Source of the DNA: Forficula auricularia
Taxonomy: Eukaryota; Arthropoda; Insecta; Dermaptera; Forficulidae
Reading direction: 5' to 3'
NCBI GenBank assembly: GCA_024734495.1
Contig: JALMQS010000061.1
Coordinates: forward strand, 10,708,616 to 10,772,615
DNA length: 64,000 bases
Positions 26,201 through 38,200 of the stretch are shown piece after piece (within the stretch, counting starts at the first letter, position 1; each line of letters starts with the position of its first letter). Below the pieces are notes generated by a model that saw nothing but the letters and a program-made list of their open reading frames with translations, ran no database searches and had not been told where the DNA came from. Both the position numbers and the translations under genes were made by a program.

Positions 26201-29200
26201 TTCTTACCTGTTCTATCGATCTAAAATATTTTCAGCATTGCGACGTTTCGGCTTCCATCGAAAAGTCATTAGCAAATTTATTTTTTTAAATGGAACACCC
26301 CGTATATTAACACGTTTTTAGAACCGCCCTTTAATTAAAATACATTTTTGTTAATATTGTCCTATACCTATCTCTATCGGTTTTCGAGATAAAAAATAAT
26401 TTGTGTTAAATATGGTCCAAAACATGGCCCTAATTAAACTTAAATAAATTAGTGCTCTCAATTCAAGAAAAGTTGATATTTTGGTGGTAGTTTAGATACA
26501 CCCGAAGTATTTAATTTACGTCGAAAAATCGACTCCATATTATACAGGCCGTGCTAAAATTACTATTATTTCCGTTATTTATAAAAGGGTCAAAAGTTCG
26601 GTTTTTCAAATAAGACCCCCTGTATATTACTCAATAAATTGAAAGACGAAGAAAAATGCTTTAAGAGGATATATCATGTCCCTATATCTAAAACATCAAG
26701 TTTTCTTAATAGAGGCACTTTTTCGTGAAAAATTACTTCTTAATTAATTTAATTTTAACTAACTATGGCAATATCAAGCTTATGACAATTTGTTGACTAT
26801 TTATAAGAAAGTTATAAACAGTTTATTGAAGGTGTTCAAAAAAATCTCCCAAATGACGGCAAATATTGATTATTCAAACGAAGTTCTTATGAAATTATTT
26901 ATTTTGTACTATAAGAACTTCGTTTGAATAATCAATATTTGCGATCATTTTGGGAGATTTTTTTGAACATCGTCAATAAACTGTTTTTAAGTTACTTATA
27001 AATAGTCATGAAACTGTCATAAGCATGATATTGCCATGGTTAATTAAAATTAAATTCATTAAAATGTAATTTTTCACGAAAAAGCGCCTTTATTAAGAAA
27101 ACATGATGTTTTAGGTATAGGGACATAATATATTGTCTTAAAGAATTTTTCTTCGTTTTTCAATTTATTGAGTAATATACGGTGGGTATCATTTGACAAA
27201 ACAAACTTTTGACCCTTTTATGAATAACGGAAATAATAGTAATCTTAACACGCCCTGTATTATATGGAGTCGATTTTTCTGCGTAAATTAAATACTTCGG
27301 GCCTGTCTAAACTACCAGCAAAATATCAACTTTTCATGAATTGAGAGCACTAATTTATTTAAGTTTAATTATGGCCATGTTTTGGACCATATTTAACACA
27401 AATTATTTTTTATCTCGAAAACCGATAGAGATAGTAATAGGACAACATATTAACAAAAGTGTATTTTAATAAAAGGGCGGTTCTAAAAACGTGTTAATAT
27501 ACGGGGTGTTCAATTTAAAAAAATAAAGTTGCTACGACTTTTTGATGGAAGCCGAAACGTCGCAATGCTGAAAATATTTTAGATCGATAGAACAGGTAAG
27601 AAAATGTAAGGTGCTAAATTTTCAGAAAAATCCTGCCTTCCATTTTCCATAAACGTCTAATGTGCCATCGACCGTGAATCACCCTGTATATGGGTAGGAT
27701 AAAATGTAATTCTAATTTTATAAGTTTTTTTTTTTAGCTAGACTACCCAAGATCTAATAAGAAAATGAAATAAAATGTTTCTATTAAGTAATTTCAAATT
27801 CTATTTTGTGAGAACCGTTTTCTTTCGTTATTGTTATTCCCAAGGCCTCAAAATGATAATCCTAAAGCGATTTTTAAAAGTAAAAAAAAATTTTTTTAAG
27901 AAGTATCTTAAACGTTTTATTTATGTAAGACTATGAAATGTTTAATTTAGTTGAAATAATTGAAAAGATTTTGTTTTGCCGACAGTAGAAGAGTTATTGA
28001 TCCATAAAGAAAAATCAATGTGGTTGTCCTCTGCTTGATGGAAATAAACGTAAACATATATACGAAATATAAATATGCTTATATCTATATAATTTATTTG
28101 TCTGAGACTATAGTTTCGACGGTTTGACCTTCATCATCAGTCTTTTTAATTGGAAATATTTTATCTGTATTTCTCATGGGTTCACTTATCCAAATGAATA
28201 TATGTGTAGAAAAATTCGTTATGTTGTTATAGCAAGTTAGCCAATTGTTTATGTGGCGCTTATGCCTAATTTAGAGTTCAACATGCAGTTGTTTTCCATA
28301 GGAATAGTTTAAAATTAGGAGCTAAAATTATGCTATGATTGCTAGTTAATAAATTTTCTTTGAAATAAGAATGAAGAAAACTTCAGTAATTTTTAAAAGT
28401 AAGAGCCGAGTTTGCAAGAGTTATTAAATGATTAATAATACTCATTTTATATATACCAAAGTTTAAGATCTTCAACATCTCTCATTTGAGGAGTTAAAGG
28501 TATATATCCGGTTGATTTAGTAGTGCCAGGATCTCCAGCAGGCTCATCAACAACAATATCATCCCCTAAATTTTCCTCGTCGGGTGTACTTTCTTCTTCA
28601 TCATCTGATTCTGGAGTAGAATCCCTTAATAAATTTGGATTTTTATTGTTTTCTAAAAGAAGAATTTCTGATTCAATTATAGAATAAATACTAAATAAGT
28701 ACTGCTTATTTGTATTAAATAAGTACTACTTATTTAAGATTAATTTAAAAATTCAATTATCCTATTGATATGAAAAATAATTCTTAGGCATCTGAACAAT
28801 ACATACCAGCAGTTTGGTCTATTATTGTATCGGAACAATTTAAACTTATTTGAAATTTGGCAGGACTCCGAGTTTGGTCAATAGGTAATGGTAGTTTGTC
28901 AATACAATGACCTATTATTGCACATGCGTGTGTTAGTGTTGCATCATAGGCCTTATCATCAGGGCAATTCGTACAAAATTTATATAATAAGGGCAATCCA
29001 CCCTGGCTAACAACAGCCAAACGCCCTGTCTCTAAATAAACAAAGATTAAAATAATTCAATTTTAATATTATCTAATAAGTTATAATAAATTAATAAGAA
29101 GATTTTACTTAAAGAAATAATTTTATGAATAGTCGTTATAATATTAGCGCAAATTTTCAAACGAGTTCTTCCGTCATATCTTTCCCATCTCTCAAAAATT

Positions 29201-32200
29201 TTTAAAAGTAAGTTAATCAAATTTCCAGTTTTCAATATTCGTGTTTGACCATTTTCTGTAAAGAATATATTTCATAAATTATTGATAAAAATATTTTTAG
29301 AATTAAAACATAATAGATTGTGAAATAAAGAGATAGTTATCATAAATTAAATCTTACTATGGAGAGTAGTGTAAGAAGTTTTGAAAGTTATAGAATTTAA
29401 ATTAGGAAGATGGAAGAAATTAATTAAATTATATTTTTTATGTCCTTTATTTTTTTGATTGATTAAATGGACGTTTCAGACACCTTCCCAGGTAGCACAA
29501 GAATAATCTATAAATATTCTGATAATATCTTCTCTGGATATTGGAATATCCTGTGAATAATCTTTCAATCTTCGTAGATATTCTGGGAATTTTCTTAGAA
29601 CTAAAATATTCGTGTAGGACATTAAATTCCCTTTCCCGGTATATTCCTAGTTGCGCATTCTTGGAATATTCGGAAAAGAATATTCTCAGAAGATTAACGC
29701 CCATACAAATATTCTGTGGATCTCCTGGAGATAATTGGAATATATATGTCCTTTAAATAACTTCTTAGAATATTCTGGGGATATTGTGTGTTACCTGGGT
29801 TTAAGTGTCCATCCTCAGCACACTATCAATTTTTAATCAATTTCTTCCATCTTTCCGATTTAAAGTAATCAAATAGGAGTCTATAGAAATATCTATGAAA
29901 ATTCAAATAGTTATCAGTATAAGGATGAGAAATAGGTCTTAAGGACGTTAAGAACAAATGGATAACAGATTATTAAAGAAAAAAAGAGAGAGAAAAGACC
30001 TGAGGAAAATGAAGTAGTGAAAAGTGGATAATTAGGTGAGAAGTAATAATTGAATATGCAATTTTGAAAAGGGTACATCTCGCATATTTTGACAAATACA
30101 CTTTCATATAAATATAATCTAAAAGTTTCCATTCACCTACTATGCTCGAAAAAGGCACAACGTTGGTATTAATTTCACTGCTCCCAAAATGTAACACAAA
30201 AATAAATTTTACACTACTTTAGAAAATAATTAGTTTTTTCATTTCTGAACATTTTAAATTTTCAGACATGTGCCCTTTTAGAAATTGCATATTCAATTAA
30301 AAAAATAATAATAATAATAATAAAAGTATTTGGAGAAAACTTATTAAAAAATGAATCTTAAATTTTAGTATATTTTATTGTAAATAATTTGTGAAATAAA
30401 TAAATAAATAAAACCTTACTATACTTAGATATTAAAGATATAACATGAAGAACAATACGAAGCTTTGGAGAAGGTGAGAATCCAATACTTAAAAGAACCT
30501 TTTCTAGAGTAGATAAAATATTATCTTTGAGTATGGGTTGTATTGTGTTGCCTATAAAAAAAATGTAAAAGTTATCTGTAGTTAAAATTTCATCTGAATA
30601 TAAAGAATCAAAGTTAATTACCATTTTTAACTAAAGCTTTAATTATGAGAAGGAGAGGAATTACAATTTTTGTATTATTGAAGTATGTCCTTAAAAGAGT
30701 ATGAAAAGGTTTCACCCCTCCACTCAAGCGGATTTTTGTAGCAAACTTAGGATCTATACAACAAAAGTAGATTTGAATTATAAATTATTTACATTTAAAA
30801 TTAATTAGTCAAAAATTTAGTTGTTTACATTTGTAAAACTATATGGAAATATTCAATACCTTTTTGAGAAAGTTGAGACAACACACAAATACATTCGATA
30901 AGTAGTGTATCCGTGAGTTGTCCATTTGAATTCTGGTGATGAATAATCAAGCGAACCATGGATTCCGTAGCGTTTAAAGCAATTAGTTGTGCTATTGTTC
31001 CCTTGCGGTTTTTACCTTCCAAAGGATCTATTAGTTATTAATTATTTGCAATAATTAATAATAGAATAATTAATAATAGAATAATTAATAATAGAATAAT
31101 TAATAATAGAATAATTAATAATAGAATAATTAATAATAGAATAATTAATAATAGAATAATTAATAATAGAATAATTAATAATAGAATAATTAATAATAGA
31201 ATAATTAATAATAGAATTTTAAAAACATTAGAAGTCTTACATCCTTTAGGAGAAACACTCTCATGAATAATTCCAGCTAGGCTCGCTGTAGTCATTGGGT
31301 CTCGAATAATCTAAAAGAAATGAAAAAATTACATTATATGTATAATTTTTATAAAAAAAAAATAAAACCGACTTCAAAAAAATTAAATGCAACAAATAAA
31401 ATAATAATAACTCAAAAATCAAATAAAATACACTAAAAGGTATAAAATAATTATCTAATTTAGTTAACACGAAACGATGAAATTGTTACATGAAATCACT
31501 TATTGAAGTCGGCGCCAAACATACATTTTATGAATCGCACTTGACGGATCTTACTTAGTACGTATGGCGGGTAAGCTCGCTTACCTATATAGTTTGTTTG
31601 GCACCGACTTCAAAAAGTGATTTCATGTAACAATTTCGTCATTTAGTTTTAACTAAATAAAATAATTATTTTATACCTTTTAGTGTATTTTATTTTATTT
31701 TTGAGTTATTATTATTTTATTTGTTGCATTTAATTTTTGTGAAGTCGGTTTTAATTTTTTTTTATAAAAATTATTTTTATTTTTCTCTTTTTAGTGATGT
31801 TAATAATAGTGACTTATGATAATATCTTCCATGCATCTCGTAAGAGAAAGTATCGGGCGAATGAATCAGAAAATGATAATAAAATTCAATTCATAAATAT
31901 AGAAATTCTCTCGAAACGGTTGCAGGTTTTAAATGAATGTTTTAAGTGTTTTTTTTATAAAAGATTTTATTTATTATATTATAATTTCGATTATTTGATC
32001 ATATCATCAGAACTTGACCAAATTAGTATGGGACCACCCCTAAGGTACCCCCTTTCCAATAAAAAAAGAATCATCGAAATCGGTCTATGTGGCAAAAAGT
32101 TTTCGCTGAACATACATATAATAAATAAATAAATAAATAGGTATCTAGACTACCTTGGACCTATACTTATCCAAACGCAGAAAGAATCATTAAAATCGGT

Positions 32201-35200
32201 TCATAAACAAAGAAGGTATGCGTGAACATACATAGAAAAAAAGGTCCAATACCAATGAAAAAAAACGGGACCAATCGGAAACTATACTGAACCCAATGCA
32301 AAAAAAAATCAAAATCGGTTCACAATTGGCGAAGAAATCAGGTAACATAGACACAGAAAAAAAATCAAATGAATTGATAACCTCCTCCTTTTTTGAAGTC
32401 GGTTAAAAATATCTTTTAAAATATTCTATAAAAATTATGTATTTAAATAAAAAATAATATTAATAATAATAAGTTAAGAAATAAATTTTAATCAAATAAA
32501 AACATTATCATAAAGAACTTTTTAGAATTTGGAGTGTTACTTGGGTCCGTTTACTAGTTCTTTTTACGATATTTGGATAACTTTTTGAATTAATGGATTT
32601 TAAACAAAGAAGCTCATCGGATCATGCAGAATTGTGGATTTGATATAACTAACAAAATTAAATTAAAAGTTTAATATCAAGGAACTGAATAATACCTCCA
32701 TTGTCGAAATAAGGAGTGAAAACACCTCGTTGTTTCCTTTTGATATACGTTCAAGGGTCTTTTCACGAATGATTTTATCTAGAAAAAAACAAAAAATTAT
32801 ATCTAATTTGCACGAAATTTTCTCTGGAGAGAGACGGACTACCAGGTAGAACTTTTAATTGAAAGTAATGGAAGGCAGACTCACTATCCCCTAGGCTGCC
32901 TTACATTACTTTCAATTAATTATATCTAATATTTTCTCTGGAGAGAGACGGACTACCAGGTAGAACTCTTAAGTGAAAGTAATGGAAGGCAGACTCACTA
33001 CCCCTGGGCTGCCTTACGATTACTTTCAATTAATTATATCTAATATTTTCTCTGGAGAGAGACGGACTACCAGGTAGAACTCTTAAGTAAAAGTAATGGA
33101 AGGCAGACTCACTACCCCTGGGCTGCCTTACATTACTTTCAATTAATTATATCTAATATTTTCTCTGGAGAGAGACGGACTACCAGGTAGAACTCTTAAG
33201 TGAAAGTAATGGAAGGCAGACTCACTATCCCCTGGGCTGCCTTCCATTACTTTCAATTAATTATATCTAATATATAATTGAGATAGATAATGGAAGATAA
33301 TGGAAGCAAGAGTTATTCTATGGTTATTATTAGAATTATTAAATTTTGTAATTTTTATAGATTTTAAATATCTCGGTGTGATATAATTTATTTATCCTTC
33401 TCCCGACATTTCAGTTCCTCATAAGTATCATTCTTCTGGGCCTATATATTTTTTTCTCAAAAATAGAAACGTGATGTCACCTATTTATTAACATATTCAC
33501 ATAAGAGAAAATAAGAATGAAAATCAAAGTGTCTGCTACTTACAGAGGCTAGTAATCAAATATTACAATTACTTAATCACAACTTTCGAAGGCATTCTCA
33601 CTCCGACCCCACTTAAATGATTGAACAGACCGTAACAGTAAGAGATATACTTTCTCACCAATGGCAGCAGATCTATTAAACTTTATTACTCCATGTGCCA
33701 GAAAGGCAGGCGAACCCTGACTGCCGACAGGCCATAGTTTTAAATTCAATGAATATTTATTTTGCTCATTGTGTATAAAAATGTTTAAAACGATTTTGCC
33801 CTTTCCCTGTACTACAGATACTATCATGGTGTCTGTTCAGTAGAGCTGAAATCAATTATCCCCCTAGAGCCCTCTTTGCTAGAAACACGCGGTTTTCGAG
33901 AGCTCAACACCCCTTCGCTGTCAAATTGGATAAAAGCCGAACCAACGCTTTCGACAACTCTTTTATCCCTATGACTTCCAGAGACTGGAATTCACTTCCA
34001 GCCACCGTCTTCCCACCAACTTATAGCCTTCAACTGTTTAAAGCCCGCATCCACAGATACCTTCGACCCACGCCCAGCCCATAAAATCCCTTCTTCTTCT
34101 TTTCACGATGGAGGGGCCAATCCAGGCCTTTAGGGGATGCACCTTTTTGGTGTATCTCCTTCTCACATCAATATCATTAAAAAAAATATTAAAAAATAAA
34201 ATAAAAACGTGAAGAAAAGTCATTTTCAACCAAAAATTTTTTCCCCACAGGTATGCTTGTCTGTCTGGATTCAGATAGTCACGATAACACAAGACCAAGT
34301 CGTAGAATGTTCGTTTTGGAGTCAAAATTTTTGTATTTCCATCTCAGAGAACTGTTTAGATTTTGGGCTCTTTAGATTCAGAACTTCGGGTTAAAAGATG
34401 CAAAAAATACCTTATTTTGAGTGACTTAAATGATATTTTAAAACTTTGTTATGATAAAAGAATCTGAAGTGTAATCAATATAATTATATAATATATAGTC
34501 AAAACTCAATCTCAAATAAAAGAATAAACAAATTAATAGTTTTTTTTTCAATTTTCTTTTATGAATTAAATGGTTTATTTATTTTAAAATTGATTAATAG
34601 TTAATTATAAATATTACTACATTATATCGAAATTAAGAAAGTGAAATTGTGATAAGAGATAAAGTCAATAATCGGCGCAAAAGCCTTATTTGTAAGAAAC
34701 ATGCGTTTACGAACGCTCATCAACCCTTCGCTGTCAAAATGAATAAGAAATGAATCAATGCTTTCGCCAAATCGTTTATCCCTGTGACCAATAGGGACTG
34801 TAACCCGCTTCCAGCCAACGTGTTTCCCGCAACCCTTCGACTCCAATCGAGCCCATAAAATCTCTTACTCTACTTCTTTTTTACTTTATCCAATGCGAAG
34901 CATGGGTAAAGTATTGTAATCGGTCTCGCGGCAAGCGCGACTTCAAAGAGTCCTCAGGTAAAGATTAGGAACCCATGGACTCAATTAAAGTCACAAATTG
35001 TAGTATTCAATTAGGTTGAATTTTAGCACGTAACGGTTTTGCCAAAAATTACATGGTGTCTCGCCGAGAGGCCAAAAAGTGCGATTTTTTAAGGAAGTTC
35101 GTGCGGATGTATGGATGTATGTTATAGTTTTTCCGTCCACGATTTTTTCTACACCGTTACACCGATTGAAATGAAATTGCAAACGTACCATTATTTTAAC

Positions 35201-38200
35201 AAAATGAAGCGATGATTAGTTTTTGGTACATATCAGCCCACAAACATTAGTACTTTATTTCAGTACTTTTTTAGTTTTTCCTAAATATCTTGAAAAAGAC
35301 TTAACCGATTTTGATAAAATTTAATATCCTAATTAAGTACCTTGGGGATCACAAAAAAGGTTATATAAAGTTTTAAGTAAAATTATTTTTTAAAGTACTT
35401 TAAGAACTCTAGAGTTGGATAGTACTTTTTTTAATTCTTTAAAATTTATTCATTTGATCGGTTTATTTCACGATGCAATGGTCTCCTCGATTAAACTCCT
35501 TTTCGCACCAATATCGTTAAAAAAAAATTAATTAAATCAAAAAATAAATTTTGAATAGTTCATTACATTGAAATTTATAAATAGAACAGTCTTAAACATA
35601 GCTGGGTGCGATAGTTACTCCTCTCATGACTATCTGCAAAATTTGAAGAAAGGGCACAGAATCTTGAAAAAGTATTCACTTTTTACTCCAATTTGAAATC
35701 GATGACGTAACTAAATATATAGTTTCATGGATTTTATTTTTGGTACCTTTTTTTTTTAATATAATATTAAAACAAAAACGATTGTTTATTAAACAAAATA
35801 GAAAAGGAATTTAAAAATATTGTATCAGACAATCTTTTTTTGCAAATTCATTTCTGAGCCTCCCCCCTCTTGGGCCTTGTGCCTATGCACCTGTCTAAAT
35901 AGATCACTGTCAACAATAATCTAGCTTCAAACATTATTTTTTCTTACTTTTTAATTACAAATAAATATTCATTCAATCGGTCATTGAAGTTTAAAATTAG
36001 AAGAAAAAAATAAAATCTTCCTGACTTGGACAAGTATCATTAATTCAATAATTTCACTAAATATTATTTCGGTTTGATATAGTATATTTAACAGGCAATT
36101 TCTGCCAAGAAAAAATAACGTCGAGTGTGACCTAGTTTAATTTTGCAATGTTTATTATTCAAAATAAAAAAAAAAAGTCAAACCAACAGTTATACTGTCA
36201 TTTAAATTAAGATATCCATTTCAAAAATAATTTATATATCCTACAGAATTTAGTAAAGGTATAGATTTATTATGTTTAAAGATCGTGTTATTCATACAAT
36301 AGTTCAATAGTATCGTTTAAATCTATGGTATTATTATTTATTTATTTATCTATTCTCATCCAATATTCATTTATATAATTAATACTTTTAAATCTTATAA
36401 ATTTCAAATAAGAATGAAAATTTCAATCCAGACGGCTTTATTAACTTGATAGTTGATATTAATTACTGCAATATTACCAAGGACTTTGGCTGAATGACAA
36501 ACTGTTTTAAATGATCTTCGAAGTTAAAAATACATTTTTAATTTTAAATCATGTGTGTTTACAAATTGATTATAAGTCTCGGATTAAAATTTATGTTTTT
36601 CTGAAAATCGGATCAATTTATTAGTTTTGATTTATCTAAATTAAAATTCTACATTTATAGAAAGATTATTTGAGAAAATAATTTTTTTTTATTTTATTAA
36701 ACCAATTATTTTACATGAATTAATGTATACATTGTATTTGAGCTTCGACTTCGGAGATTACTTCTCCACCATCGACTGTCCTTGATCATCTTTTTAGTGC
36801 TTGTTTTTAATAAGAGGAAAAAGCTAATTAAATAAAAAAAAACCTCTTTTTCCGATAATTTATAATTCCAATATTCCATATTATTTATTCATTCCTTTAT
36901 TCGAGAAAATAATAATTATTTTAAACAAATATATGTATACAAGTTACAGAAAATTATAGTGGAATTTATAGAATTAATATCCTGTTATGTTTATGATAGT
37001 TTGGTGTGAATTAATAAAACTATTAACTCAAAGTAGCGTCTTTCATTGATGTAATTTAAAGCGATAATTAAAAGATAAGAGGCGCGCGAATTTATTAATG
37101 CAGTTATTGGATTTCGCAAAATCGTTTAATATCAAATTAGAGAATAATAATAAAATATTGTATAGACAAAAAGATTTAGCCGTAGCGTGACTTTAGACTA
37201 GTACCTCAGTTAGTTGGAACTTCACGTCGCTTACAAGGTCTTGGGTTCGAGGCTCGAGCGGTCCTTTTGCTATAAATATTTTTATCTTCATTCTCTAATT
37301 TGATTTATAGTTGCCTTTAGACGAGGCTTCGTTATGATTAGGCCCCAGGGCTGATGAGAAATAAATTTTCCAGCTTTGGGTGCTATGATTAATAGGAAGG
37401 TTTTTTAATATAACTTATTAAATATGGTTCTTCCGAAACTTAAGTAAATTATTTAGTCTAGTAAATCTATGAAATAAATAGTGTTAATTAACTGAAAATA
37501 CTCTATTTGTTTAATTTGTGTAACTAAATAAACCCTAAAATTTATAAAATTATTAAATATGGTCCTCAGTTTCAATTAATATTAAGTTATATATAGATTT
37601 TGATTCATATAGTTGTGTAAATAAAATTTTGGAAATTAAATTGATAATTACCATAAATAATTAATACGACGAGCTATAAAGATTTTTATTAAAGTTATAT
37701 GCACCTAATTATTATAGAGAACATAGCGGACAAATTAAGATTTGTTCTGTCTTAATCTATATATATAAAATTAAGGTTTTGTTTGTACATTGCTCCAAAT
37801 CAGACCAAATTTTGGTTGCACACGTTTCAAGCAAAGTTATGAACGAAAACACCCTCAACAAAATTCCTGTCTATCTGTCTGTATGTTTCCGTGGGTTCCG
37901 CGAAAAGTTGCTCACGATTCACGTAAAAACGGCTGAAGGGATTATGAAATTTCATATTTGCATCAGATGTCTTCTAACTTACGTTTATTGCTATATAACG
38001 TTTTGATATTTTGACCCCAAAAGGGTGTTCGGGGGACGCACGAATGGAAATGATCAAATAACTCCTAAAGTATTAACTCTACATCAAATTTTCTTATGAG
38101 CAAAGTTGTAGGGGATGTGATTTCTGACAACTTTTGTTTAAAAAATTCCCCCCAAAAACCACTCAAAAGAGGGGAGGGTGAAAATTGTAAATTCTTGCCC

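Noticed and set aside
31038..31295. Minus-strand open frame with (LLIII)n repeats
   Set aside because: It is the translation of a 15-bp tandem repeat joined to a real exon.
37196..37275. Functional tRNA gene
   Set aside because: Box A and B-like words are present, but no consistent acceptor and anticodon stems; better read as a SINE head.
37345..37375. Hammerhead core (ctgatgagaaataaa)
   Set aside because: No stem II between CTGATGA and GAAA.
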